Assembly (NCBI GenBank): GCA_016748015.1
Contig: JAAOMT010000761.1
Span: 235,958 to 299,957, forward strand
Reading direction: 5' to 3'
From: Geosiphon pyriformis
Lineage: Eukaryota > Glomeromycota > Glomeromycetes > Archaeosporales > Geosiphonaceae
Length of the DNA stretch: 64,000 bases
The notes under the pieces were generated by a model. It was not told the origin of the DNA, searched no databases, and saw only the letters and a program-made list of their open reading frames with translations. The position numbers and the translations under genes are program-made. Shown piece by piece: positions 51,390-63,820 of the stretch; position 1 is the first letter of the stretch, and every line of letters begins with the position of its first letter.

Positions 51390-53870
51390 TTGTACAAAAA
51401 ATACTTGTTTATTAATGGACAATGCTAAAAACTCTAAATTTCGATTATTCCAGTTCCTAATTTTTAACTGTATGTTAATGAGTATTACATGCGAGAAAAT
51501 TTATGACCAGCATGCAAAATACTTTTGAATTCATAATTGTAAAAGGAACCTTTTTGGAATCTCTTCGGAAGTAAAATATGTTTAAAGATTTAGGTTTGCA
51601 ATTCACTTAATGTGAAATAAAATAGTATTTTTGTTTCTTATTAAAAGTATCAATCTATAAACAAATGCTTTAAATTCAAAATTGATTTGAATAGAAATGA
51701 AAATATTTTTTAAATTAAAATTAATTTATATTAGGTTCAGCTAAACGCCTGCTAATTTTATTCGTCTAATTTTAAAATAAATTATAAGAATGTTTACATT
51801 ACATGACTCACTTTCTATTTCGTACTCTGAAAAATTTTTGAATGGGAAACTAACTATCAACTTTTACTATTGCAAATTGAAAGAGTTAATGTTCAACAAT
51901 TATTCATCTCCATTCGAGCACCATCTCGTTTTCATTCTTCAATTCTTAAGTCAAAAATAGGAAGACGGGACATTTTCAATTAGAACGAAAAATATTGATG
52001 TTTCCTGAGTTTCAAATTAGATATTGTTCTGCTAAAACTATAACTATTCTTTGAATTGTATAACCTGAAGCTTAGGTACTAATAAAAAATATCAAATTAA
52101 GATTTAGATAATTTATTCATTTTTAATATCAGTTTTATTATCTCATGAAGAGTTTTTCACTTTATCCATTTGTTTTCTTTAATATTTTTTGACAGTATTT
52201 TCTATATTCTGAAAATTTATTAATGATATTTTCTAATTAAATATTACTCTTTTCGTTAATAATCAAAGAATTCAGCATTCTTTATAAGTTTTTTTTTACC
52301 ATTAATTAACATATTTTACTATTTAAACAATATTCTTATGATGAAAATATTGTTTATTTATGATTCAAATTTTATTTAATATTTTTATGTGAAAATACTT
52401 TGGTTATTCCAAATTTTAATATTTATTATTATAAAGTCATCAATAAAATTTTAAACTTAGATTAAAATAAAAATTTAAATTCTAAATTTTACATCAAAAG
52501 TTGATGCTTGATAGCTAAAAGCACAATAAAGAAAACATGAAAATACAAGTGCAATATAAATTTTTGCTCAGAGCAGTATTAAAAAGATAATCTTTGACAA
52601 TAGCAATATTTCTTAGAAGTATTTTTTCAATTGTTAGTATAATAAACTTTAGTATTTTAACTTCTATTATTAATTCATATTAAAAGTATAATTTAAAGGT
52701 GAAATTTATTTCAATTTTAAAAGAAATTTTTATAAAACTTATAACTTCAAATAGAGGATGGAATAAAATAATTTGAGTGTAGATAAACAGTTAATTTTAG
52801 TTTCAATGGATTTTGATCGGAGAAATATGGTTCAAGATTGGTTGATATATATTTATCGCAGGCTTTGGTTTCAGAATTTTCAAGGTACTTATCAGGTGAA
52901 TAAATTAAATTTTTTTTATTGTAAATCGTTCAGCTTTTTATGCGAATTGTTTTCATTTCAAGATTTCTATGATCAAATAATATCTGTTACTTTTTTCTCT
53001 TTGATAGTATTGTCAGCGTTATTTATTATTAAATTAAATTTCTTTGGAAACTATGAACCATAGAAACTATTGAGAATTAATTTAAACTATCTACCGATAT
53101 TTCTAAATTTTCAAAAATGACTTTACATCTTGCAGTTGCAATGAAAAATAACCTGTTATTTTAAGATAACAATTTAATAGAACTTTTTAATTTTCAATTG
53201 AGTCCAATATTCTTAATATCAAAGATTCTTCGTATCACAGCTATCATAATCAAAGACTATAAAATTCCATTATCAGATGCACTAAAATAAAATTGCGAAA
53301 ATTTGAAAGGTTATTACCTTCATAATCACTGCTAACAAAAGTATTTATAAACTTTTATTATATCTCTTCTTCTTATTAAAGTAGAATTTAACTAATAATA
53401 AAAGATATATTTTTTAATTTAATTTTGTCAGATTTTTAAGTCACTGAAATAATCAAGAATGAGAATTTTAATAGGAGTGACAATTCAATAGATCAACAGA
53501 TTTAAGAAAAAACTTGATATTTTAATTTCTAATAATTGTTACAAACCCAAATTAATTTTGAATTTTCTTTTTTATTATTAGCTCACATCAACTTAAATTT
53601 TCCAGCTTTAATACAAAAAGTAAAATATTAAACAATCAAGATAACCAAGATAATCAAACTATTTCTCATAACTAATTTCACTGATTTTTCACACAATTGA
53701 GTATTGAATTTTTACAGGGTTCTTATCAAAGGCTCTTGTATCAAACCTTTAAAAAGTTTAAAAACCGATCTGAATTAGATTTAATAAATAACTTAATTCA
53801 GACGAAATGCTCGAATGTCTTGGGTTGTGTTAAGTAAGTAAAGATTGAACAGGTTCTTATTTGACTTTAA
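51390..53870. other. Spacer between CaaX units 1 and 2
   Basis: AT-rich, no gene recognised. A 96-codon plus-strand open frame at 52773-53063 has no recognisable domain and unbiased composition. The part around 51960-52090 shares short blocks (CTGAAGCTTA) with sequence at 54860-54980, so the duplication may extend beyond the core units. Confidence 0.45.
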
Positions 53871-54265
53871 AGTATCACTTTGCTATTAAGAGATATAGTT
53901 TTAAAGATCCAAATAGCTTTATTTTACTTGAGCAAAAAAACTTTTTATGATTCTTGATTTAAAGCCTATCATTACCAAATTTACATATTAAGATAAAACT
54001 AACAAATTATATTACTCTAATGCTAATAAACAATTAATATTAAATAATTGTGAAATAGAAATATGCCGTATCCTTTAGTTGCGAGTAAATTCTATCGACT
54101 TTTGCTTTATTGCTGATTAATAAGAGCTAGATATCTATGTAAAGAGTCCAAGTTTGCATTATATTAACTTGAAGTATGTAAGCCAGAAGTGCCGACGATA
54201 ATTTTCACACAATTTACTGGGATGGTTCGAAAAAGAGAACTTGCAATATGAATACTCTGCAACTT

Positions 54266-54397
54266 TTACATGATCGAGCATTGACCAGTGCCACTACCAT
54301 CATCTGGGTCACCAGTTGGTCCTTTAATTGAGCCGTTGCCAGGAGCGATGATTGAGAGTGGATTGAAAGAGGATTGATTGTTGGTTGTTGGTTGCAT
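54266..54397 (-). CDS. 43-residue CaaX-terminated microprotein, copy 2
   Basis: ATG at 54397, stop at 54266, same 43 residues and same CSIM tail as copy 1. It differs from copy 1 at six codons (Ser TCA/TCT, Ile ATT/ATC, Ala GCC/GCT, Gly GGA/GGC, Asp GAC/GAT, Gly GGC/GGT), all synonymous third-base changes. The leader AACTTAAACAAAATG is identical in the three copies. The assembly gap begins 187 bp upstream of the start, so the distal promoter is not visible. Confidence 0.85.
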   Translation of the reverse strand: MQPTTNNQSSFNPLSIIAPGNGSIKGPTGDPDDGSGTGQCSIM

Positions 54398-54502
54398 TTT
54401 GTTTAAGTTATTTGATTTGATTTAATTTGAATTTGAGAATTCAATTTCTTTTCCTTTTTTTTGGTTGGATTGAATGAAAAAAAGTTGGGAAGGCACGATC
54501 TA

Positions 54503-54510
54503 TTTTATAG
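54503..54510 (-). promoter_or_regulatory. TATA-like box of CaaX copy 2
   Basis: CTATAAAA, about 106-113 bp upstream of the ATG, matching copies 1 and 3 in position, with the conserved GATCGTGCCTTCC block directly downstream. Confidence 0.6.
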
Positions 54511-54584
54511 AAAAAGATATGATTAGAAACAATATTAACTGAAGCAGAATGTTAAAAAAGTCAAATTATTATTCCATTTAATCA

Positions 54585-54716
54585 NNNNNNNNNNNNNNNN
54601 NNNNNNNNNNNNNNNNNNNNNNNNNNNNNNNNNNNNNNNNNNNNNNNNNNNNNNNNNNNNNNNNNNNNNNNNNNNNNNNNNNNNNNNNNNNNNNNNNNNN
54701 NNNNNNNNNNNNNNNN
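54585..54716. other. Assembly gap (132 N)
   Basis: A run of 132 N. It falls at the upstream end of duplicated unit 2, a place where near-identical repeats are expected to break assembly. Its true length is unknown and further copies could be collapsed here. Confidence 0.99.
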
Positions 54717-57700
54717 AATTTTTAATTTCCTATTCTATTTGAATAGTTGCTAATTAGAGTGCAAATTGAAACCTGTTAAAGGCGAAAATAATTTAGGTTC
54801 GATATTTTTTCAAAAAAGTTTTCATGTTTTAATAATTCTTTTATTTTCAAATATAAGAAACTTTCAAGTAGAATGAACAGTATAGATGTTATGCCAGTTT
54901 ATGAGTAGAAATTTTTTGCTAAAAAATAAATATTAAAATTCTACATAACGCTATCTATAATCTGAAGCTTAAATAATATTAATTTTTTTAAAACAATACC
55001 AAAATAAGTGTTGAATTTTTAATATATTCATTCAGAAAATTTATTTAAAGCATTATAAGTTTTACGAGTCAGGTTTATTTCATTTTTTGAGTCAGATAAT
55101 GGTATTTTTAATGGAATATTATTCTTTCAGCATTATTGACCAGAAGCTTTTACTGTGTAAATTATTTTGTGATTGATTAAGAGGACCAACAACTTTTACT
55201 ATTCAAATAAAGTTTTGCTTATGACTTCATTTGGTAAAAAAAGGGTCTTCCGATTATAATCAAAAATAACCAATATTGTGAAAAGCAAGAACAATTCATT
55301 TGATCTAAAAAACTCTTTTCTTGAAAACCTTTAATAACTAAAGACACCTAGGAGTGGCTCAATCAAAGACTTACCCATGGCAACGACGCAGGGAGTGTTC
55401 GATCATTATTACTTATATTTTGGTGTAAATCTTAATCAGCTTTATATGCAATTTTTTTTATAAGCTTCAATAACTTTTGAAACTTGAAATTTTGATTTTT
55501 TTATATTTCTCAAACTTTCCATTTAATCTCTAAATCATATTATCTCACGCAATTAAATCTGAAATAGAACGATGACCCGCATATGATAAGTTTCAAAACC
55601 TGATTTAATTGATCCAATTTATAAAATATGAAATAACATAAGTATATTTAAAATTAATCAAATTTCATAAAATGAACTGATTAATCGAATGAATATAACC
55701 AATATTATTAAAACCAAAATTAATCACTGAAATATTGAATTTTTTAAGATAATCAATAAAAGCAATAGTTTTAAGAATATCAATGACAAATAAGAAAGAT
55801 CTTAATTCAATTACGAAAAAACCATGTTTATATGTCTTGAACTAATGAAATGCTGAATTTTTGTGGAAATTAAATAAGTTTTTACATTGAATTTAGCCAA
55901 TAATTAAAATGGATTCCAATCAAAATTAGCATCGGAAAATGGCAATATAAAAAAAGATGTGGGCTGTAGAATTTTCCTAAATTTTCGGACTTTCACTCAG
56001 AAAATAGAAGTTTCAATTAAAACAAATTGGTTTAGTTAAAATATATATATAATTTATTTAATGTATTTGTAAATATTTTATAAATTATAAAAGTAATAAT
56101 AATACTTAAAATTGTAGGCTAATTTAACAAAAAATAATTGAAAATTATTCAATAAAATAAAAAAAGCAAAATTTAATACATAAATATGATAATTTGGTAA
56201 AAAAATTAAACAATTAAAAAAATATAATGAGTGATCAAGATTTTGTATAAATAAAAATATTTAAAATTTCTGTTAGTTTAATGCTATTTTTATTTAAAAC
56301 TATTCTATTGCAAATTGAAGACACAAATGAATAAATAGCAAAAAAGCAGTAAAGTAAATAAAATAACACATCAAATTTTATATCGAAATTATTCAAATAG
56401 AAAATCAATTTTAAAACATCAATTTTAATTCAAAAAAAATAATGCTTATTTATCAAAATTAAATGAATATTTTTATATTTAAGTAATTTACTAACAGATA
56501 TTTAATTATTTTCAGATTAATTTTGGCAAAATAAATATAGAAAAAATGAAAAATATTTATTAATATAAAATAAACTATTATTTAATATAAAAATAACTTT
56601 TTAAATAATTATTTTTACAATTTTAAAAAGTTAAATATATATCAAAAAATTAATAATCAATTAAAATTAGTTCAACAAATTTTATTCAACAATTAAATCA
56701 TTGATCAAATTAACAATTAAGTTAAAAACTACTTTAAAAACAAAATGACCATTATTGGTATATAAAAATCAAAAAATTAAATTCTGGTAAAATAGATTAA
56801 TTATTGCATAAATTTGTTTTATTTTTTCAAGATTTTATTTACATAAAAGATGATGAATTTTTAATTTTTAAATATTTATATACATATATATTGTATATAA
56901 TGAAAATAGGTAAACTTCAAAAATGAAAAACCTTTGATTTCAAAAAAAAATTTATAAAATAATAACAACTTAAATTTTGTTTATTATAATAATTATATTG
57001 TATTAATTTAAAAATATATAAATAAAAGAAATGACTTTGATAGACATTTTTGATTAAAAGTTCATTATAATATCAAATTTGATAATTTTATTAATTTAAA
57101 ATATTTCAAAAATAATTTAACAAAATACTTTCAGAATAATTTGATTAATAAACGAATAATTATATAAAACTTTAACTTAATTAATAAAAAATTTTGTTTA
57201 ACATTTTTTAAATTATGAAAACCAATAATTAATCAAAAATACAATATTGATTAAATATCAAGTTTATTAACTTTATTAATAACAATTGGAAAAATGGCCT
57301 TAAAACTAAAATTTTTAAAATATATAAATAGTTTATTATTGTTACAAAAATAAGACATTTATTTCTTGAACAGCATTTTTTAGAATTCAATAAATCCTAT
57401 TGTTATTCAAAAACAATTTTTTTTACTTTTCAAGCTAATTTTAACAAATACAAATAAAAAAAGATATTGACTGGTTCAAGGAAAAAAGAGATAATTTCTA
57501 AAGCTGTAAGAAGTTTTCTTTATATATTTAACAAAAAAATCAGGTCAACATTTAGGTCAATAACTTAGTATATGTTGCAACTTAAAATTTAATTCAAACT
57601 CTTGTACAAATTTCACTTTTCTTTTTTGAAATTAACTTAAATCCCTATTTGTTGAAACTCTTATCTGGAAATTTTTCTTCTAGGATAAAATCTCAATGTA

Positions 57701-57960
57701 ATATATTTTATAAATTTTGATTTATATTTGATTATAAGTTTGGTTTTCTAAATTTAATTCAACACCCTTATAACAGTAACGCTATAAAGACTTTTAAAAT
57801 TTCCTACAAATATCTTGATAGACCTCAGATTTGTGATTCAAATCAAAAGAATTTTTAGCGCATTAAAAGTCCAAAGGCAAAAATTGCTTTTTTTCACTAA
57901 AATAAAACTTTTATTATTATTATTCTCTTTCAATTCTTCATATTTTTAAATTTTTAGCTG
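54717..57960. other. Intergenic, largely AT-extreme
   Basis: No gene recognised. 56.0-57.4 kb is one of the extreme AT blocks. Confidence 0.5.
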
Positions 57961-59550
57961 CCATTTTTTATTCAGGAAGTTGCCTTTTTCTATATAGCCG
58001 ATTAATACTTCCTGGCAGAAATATTTTATTCTGTTTAATACATCCTCTCTTCATTTCTAAAGCATAAATGGCCTCCTTCAAAATTTTCACATACGAATAG
58101 CCTCCAATTAGTTTCTCATTTCGAAATTGCGATATATAATTTCTTAAGATCCAGGAGTGTTTTGCCCTAAATGTACAAGTTTGTTGGGAAATTTTCACTC
58201 TTAAATTTTTATTTGCAAACGAGCAATAAACAAAGCTTGTTTTCGAATCAAAGGATTTGACCAAAATTTCTAGTCAAGTCGAAAAATCTATGCCAGGAAC
58301 AGGTTTTTTAAGATTCAAATCTAATGATTCAATTATGGTACCACAACTATGTACAACATTTGCGATCGCCCCAAGTACTCTTTTGCGGGCGCAGTGATTA
58401 AAGGGAAATTTTTTCTTTAAAAAACTTTTTCAATGCATAATTTTGTTATCTTATTAATCGAAAATTTGGCTACTTTAAAATTTGATAATGATATAATCTG
58501 AGTAATTCGTTGATTTTTTTGGCTCTCCATAAGATACTTTCTTTTTAATAATATCCTTGTAAAAAAAACCTGTCAGAGAATGATTTGATCCAAATCTTAG
58601 GTCTGAATTTTTTTCCTTACTCAAAAAGCAGTATAGGAGTGTGCCTATAAAAAAATGCATTGCAAAGCAAAAAAGAAGCCAGCCCTTCCGAATAGTCGAC
58701 TGAACCCCCCAAAAAATTATTTTCCATTGCAAATATAGATTTCCTAAAATTAACCAATTTAATTGGATTCTTCTAACTATAAAAAGCGCTTTTCTTTATG
58801 ACCCACAATTGTCTAATTCCAAAGTTTTTACGTCTCCATAAGGTTCTAGAGATCTGCAAGTCAACTTCTTTAAGAGAAATAACCCTGATGGCATTTTGCA
58901 GAACTTAATATTTGTATCACAAGGTTTTTCCATGGGTTTCGGTGAATCTAACTTCCGTTAGCCGATTCAATAAAAATTACTTAGCTCGCCGCAATTGAGG
59001 AGGTTTTGCCTATCAGCCCAGGAGATATCCCTCTAGGCTTCCGGTAATTTCCGGGGATAATTTCTCATATAGTTTGCAGCAATAACTTAATGGTTATGAG
59101 TATTCAATATCCTTGTTCTCTTGATGATGAATAGCAAAATAAAATTGCCAGGCCTGGGTTGACATGAATCAAGATTTAATTACATCTAGCAATTCAACTT
59201 GTAGAAGTTAAAAATCCAAATTTTTGAATTTGACTCATTGAACTCAACTGTTCATTTTATTAATTCGAAGTATCTCCTTGCACTTTATTAAATTAATTGT
59301 TTGGTATGTTTCACCAATAACAATACTTGATTGCCGATGCACAGGTACTGCAAATGATATATGTTTACCAATTATTTCCGCCAAACGTCACACGGCAAAT
59401 TTCCCAATATAGATCACTGGCAATCACATATCATGGGTTTTTGTCAGTTTTTGGGGTCTGATATCAATTTAGCGTATTAAATTAATCGAAACTTTATAAT
59501 TGCCAATAATTTTTTATGTAAAAAATACCTCTCTTACTAAAACATTTCAG
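57961..59550. other. GC-richer stretch with unrecognised open frames
   Basis: Composition is higher in GC than either side. On the minus strand it holds open frames of 85 codons (58475-58732) and 98 codons (57968-58264, rich in basic residues, ending LYRKRQLPE) with stops between them. I could not join them with convincing splice sites or recognise a domain. This may be a decayed gene or mobile-element remnant. The final part is the presumed promoter of the F-box gene. Confidence 0.35.
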
Positions 59551-59611
59551 AAACCGTTTGAAGTATTCCTCTTTTAGGTTCATTTTTCAGTCAAGGATAA
59601 AAATAAGAAAC

Positions 59612-60758
59612 ATGCCAAATAAAAGGAAACCTAAGTCACATGTGAATCGAATACGGGAAAATTTTTTAAATGAATATACTTTATCGAGAAGATCTCAAAA
59701 GTTTGTGGATGTCAAAGAAGTTCAAACACCCACCGTCGGATATAAAAGCTTCAATTGCCCAGAAAATATCCCTCTCGAAATTCTCACTAATATTTGTACA
59801 TACCTGACGCCAAGTGATCTCAAGGGTCTAAGACTAGTATGCAAATTCTTTAATGAAGTTCTCGGATCACCGGTTTATTCAATTTCACAACAAATTTGGG
59901 AAAATTCGAGGCTTGCTTACTGCCCAGACCAACAGATGCCACCTCCTGAAGATATGTCTGAACAGGCATATGAAAACATTGTTCTCTATGAAAATGGATG
60001 TCAATTATGTGGCAACAAAGATGAAACTCCATCAATTTTCTGGGTGGTAAAAATACGTTGTTGCACAAAGTGTCTACAAAACAATATTTTGAGGTATACC
60101 TCTTTGCCTTTATGTGCCTTTGTCACCTTAAACTTGTATTAAGTTTCTCTAAATTTTTTTTCCAAGTAAGGAACAGCTTCAAATAAAATGGCAAGTTCCA
60201 GATGAATTAATCGAAGTCATTGAACCGGTCACTCAACGTGATTTGTATGAGGATGGGCTTTCTTACTATTGGAAATCACAGGTTGCTCTAAAAATTAACC
60301 AATATATTCGACTTTTTCCCACGAAAAAAGAGACCTGGCTTCAACACGAAAAGACTCGTATTCACAAAATCAAGCAAGAAACTTTTCGACGAGAACAATT
60401 TGATGACCATCAAATTCAGCACAAAATAAATTCATTGAAAAGTCACCTGGAGTCATTGGTTACAGAATTTTTTAAATCGATTACTTCTCCTCAACCAAGG
60501 GGTCTTCGAAAACAAGCTGTACAAAGCTGTCCTTGTTATAAAAAGCTATTGTCCGATATCGAATCACTTCCATTTATCCCGAAAGAGTGGGGGAGCTTTA
60601 AAGTTAAACTGGAACTCGAAATTAAAGAAAACCTCAAAAAACATTATAATTTCAATGGTTATACAAGTTCTAATGATAGCACTATTGCTGATGATGAAGA
60701 TCATCAAAGTCTTGACGACAGGTGTGCGAATGTCCTCCACTTAGGAGTTATCACTTGA
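59612..60758 (+). CDS. F-box protein with a CxxC pair
   Basis: Two exons, 59612-60093 and 60167-60758, give 357 residues with agreeing phase (2 then 1). The ATG at 59612 (MPNKRKPKSH) is the first Met in the frame. An F-box occupies about residues 51-90 (NIPLEILTNICTYL, LKGLRLVCKFFNEVL) and would bind Skp1 in an SCF ubiquitin ligase. A cysteine cluster follows, with C130-x2-C133 and C151-x2-C154 (CQLC and CTKC), suggesting a small zinc-binding fold. The C-terminal half is charged and probably helical, with a second cysteine-containing patch (QSCPCYKK). The likely job is to recruit a substrate for ubiquitination. F-box genes are strongly expanded in glomeromycete genomes. The target is unknown. 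Confidence 0.85.
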
Positions 60759-60769
60759 GAAGCAAAAGA

Positions 60770-62985
60770 CTTTTTATAAAGGCAAAGAAATATTAATAAG
60801 GCTCTTTGCTTCATAAAAAAATTTCTAATTACAAACATTTTTTCTTCATCCTCTTTAATAAGACTAGAGCGTTTTGCTTCGATAGTTTATATTAAAGAAT
60901 GCTGCTTTTATATATAAGAGCAATTCTGTTTCGACTTCGAGTGAAACTCATATTAATTAATGTGGGCAATTGCCCGATATATGAGGTTAAATAAGTTGCA
61001 TTATAAACCTATATTTTAATCTTAAACTTTTAAAGAAATATAAAAATATTTTTGAAAAGGATTTTGCTTAAATAAGCTGACCTAAAATTTTTACAGAATG
61101 ACTAGTGGAAATCAACTAAGAATAAATTTAGAGGAAATCTATTCACAAGTTAGAGGCTAGCCCAAGATATTACTAGAATTTAATGATTTAAAATTTTGTC
61201 TTTTAAAAATGTTTTTTGAAATCTTGAATTGTGCTTGGTCTCATTATCCGATGTGCCCCCTTATAATATCTATACTACACTAAAACTGGTTTTAAAGCAA
61301 ATTTATTTATTTATTTTTATTACGTGACATTTTAACTAATATATACGAAAAAGATTCCACTCACTGAAGACTAACGTGGCAGCTAAGAAATTTTGTAATT
61401 TCAACCGGAAAATTGCTGAGCTTGTTGGTTGTAACTAGGAAATTGTCGGGAATATACTCAAATGTGAGGAGAACGTCCCTGAATTTCCGCCGAGGCAGTA
61501 AAAAGGTCGACTTCCTCTTCTTAACACTCCAGAATATGCCCGGCGAAATAAAGCAGTCATTGCGGGTTACAATTATTAATTTTCTATATATATTTAACTG
61601 GCTAAAAACAAAAATATCCGTAGTTTTTCGATCATTGCCCAATTCTTATGGTCTTTTTGCTTTGATCTTTTTAGCCAACAGAAGGCCATATGAAAATCTA
61701 CATGCGACTCCAAAACGGTAAACTTACAACCATTCACGTGAGCATGGAAATGACATTTATTCCCCTCCTTTCGTAAACTATCCTAAAACTATTTAAAAGT
61801 GTCACTTTCTACAGGATAGATAGGCTTAAAAATGAATTAATATAATTTAAAATGTTCTCCATTTCAAAAATTATGTGTAAATATGGTCACTTCATTATAT
61901 TATGTTATCTTTTTGATCACTATTTTAATTAATTAATATGAATCTTTCAATTAATCATCTTTTCAGTAAATAATTCACCTTTTAAATTAATTAATTTATA
62001 TCATTGATATATTTTTTACTTACATTATGGATAATGAAATCTTAATTTAATTTAGATGTTTTATTATAACTCATTAATTGTATGTATATAATTTTTTATC
62101 TTATCAGCTTACTTTATTATTATATTATTGTCATTGTTGTTATTTTTATTTTTTAATTACATTATTGTTATATTTATTTAAATTATATTATTTGCATTAA
62201 TTTTAGAACATTATATATTACATTTCAATTTATTGATATTTATATATACAACTCTTTTTTATTAACAAAATTCTTTGGTTGAACAATATTAATTATTTTT
62301 TATTTTATTAATATTTAGTAAATAATTAAAAAATTTAAATTAAACAAAATTTTCTAAATAAATTAACGAGATAACTAATAAAAAAAATTTTTAATAAATA
62401 AAATATTAAATTTCTGTGTCAAAATATTTGTATTAATTTGGTAAAAAAGAATCATTTGGCAATAAACTTTTTATAATCGTTTACAGTTCAAGTTTAAGTT
62501 TTTAGAAAAATAAAATAAATTCATAATTGCTTAGCAAGTTAAAATTGTACGTCGTGTTTTTAGGTTGGCAAAAATAAAAAATTTTTAATTTTCTTATTCA
62601 ATATTTTATTATAATTGTTAATATTGAATATTTTCGTATTAAATGAGTTTTAATTTGGTTTATCACTATATCTTACAAAATTCATCTGAATTACAATATT
62701 CTATTAAAATTTACAAAGATATATCATATTTAAATTATATTATATTTATATAATAAATTTCTTTTCTTTTTAAATAAAGATTAATGTTTTCATTTCTCGC
62801 TTTGTTTTTTCTACTCTCATAACACTTTATATATTAATGTCAAAAAAAATTTCTAATTTTTTTTTGACGGTAAAATTTTGAAATTAGAGATATTAATTGA
62901 AAAAACTTAAATGAGTTATGTTATCAAGGTTTGAATTATCTAAAAAAATAGAGAAAAATAGCTCATAATATATTTTTAAAATACT
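60770..62985. other. Intergenic
   Basis: No gene recognised. 61.34-61.73 kb is GC-richer and holds overlapping open frames on both strands (minus 61361-61642, plus 61413-61721) that I cannot assign. 62.0-62.5 kb is strongly AT-rich. Confidence 0.45.
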
Positions 62986-63571
62986 TAAATTAAGTTATAT
63001 GAATTATAAGCATTCATAATTCAAATTAAAAATTTTATTAGCAGTAAAAACTTCAGATTTTTTATTTAGGTTTCTATTTTTTTTGGGGATTCCAAATATC
63101 TAAGGCTCAATTTTTGCGTTGAATAATTTAATTTTTCAAGTTCACCAAGAATATACCTTAAAAGCACCTGAGTAGCAGTATTTTATATATGATAGAAAAC
63201 CACATTTTTTTTTTGAGTAAAAAAGTTCTACAGTTCTTGAGTTAAAGCTTTCCTTTATTAAGTTTAAATGCTAGAAGCATTTTATTTAAACTTTGGTAAA
63301 CCAATGACATTTTATAAAAGTAATGCTATAATCCTAATGCACAATTAATATTAAGAAATAGTGAAAGAGATATATGCGATATCATTTCATTATAAATAAT
63401 CCTATTGACTTTTGCATTACTATTGATTATTAATAGCTTGATAACTATGTAAAGAGTCCAAATTTGCATTATATTAACTTGAAGTATATAATTCAGAAGT
63501 GCTGACGATAATTTTTCACACATATTATTGGGATAAAAAAGAGAATCTTCAATATAAATACTCGGCGAATT

Positions 63572-63703
63572 TTACATGATAGAGCATTGACCAGTGCCAC
63601 TGCCATCGTCTGGGTCACCAGTTGGTCCTTTAATCGAGCCGTTGCCAGGGGCAATTATTGAAAGTGGATTGAATGAGGATTGATTGTTGGTTGTTGGTTG
63701 CAT
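63572..63703 (-). CDS. 43-residue CaaX-terminated microprotein, copy 3
   Basis: ATG at 63703, stop at 63572, identical peptide to copies 1 and 2 with the CSIM tail. It differs from copy 1 at six codons (Leu CTC/CTT, Ile ATT/ATA, Ile ATC/ATT, Gly GGA/GGC, Ser TCA/TCG, Ser TCG/TCT) and from copy 2 at nine, all synonymous. The 3' flank here is visibly more diverged, with a deletion around 63525-63545 relative to copy 1. A perfectly conserved peptide inside diverged flanks argues against simple recent duplication as the reason for identity. Confidence 0.85.
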   Translation of the reverse strand: MQPTTNNQSSFNPLSIIAPGNGSIKGPTGDPDDGSGTGQCSIM

Positions 63704-63813
63704 TTTGTTTAAGTTATTTGATTTGATTTGAATTTGAAAATTCAGTTTCTTTTCCTTTTCCTCAAGTTATTTTGGTTGGATTGAATGAAAAGAAATTGGG
63801 AAGGCACGACCAG

Positions 63814-63820
63814 TTTTATA
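63814..63820 (-). promoter_or_regulatory. TATA-like box of CaaX copy 3
   Basis: TATAAAA about 111-117 bp upstream of the ATG, with the conserved CGTGCCTTCC block between it and the gene. Confidence 0.55.

Larger units (their letters stand above)
53880..54584. repeat. Duplicated unit 2, cut by the assembly gap
   Basis: Aligns with unit 1 from about 50540 to 51220 (GCCGACGATAATT, ACTGGGATGG, GTCAAATTATTATTCC and others). Its promoter-distal end runs into the N run at 54585. Confidence 0.85.

Noticed and set aside
52773-53063. 96-codon plus-strand frame in the CaaX region spacer
   Set aside because: Begins with a non-ATG codon, is rich in Phe/Ile/Leu as expected for random AT DNA, and is not repeated with the other units.
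61361-61721. Overlapping open frames on both strands
   Set aside because: Neither strand shows a domain or codon bias that would decide between them. Noted only as a GC-richer patch.
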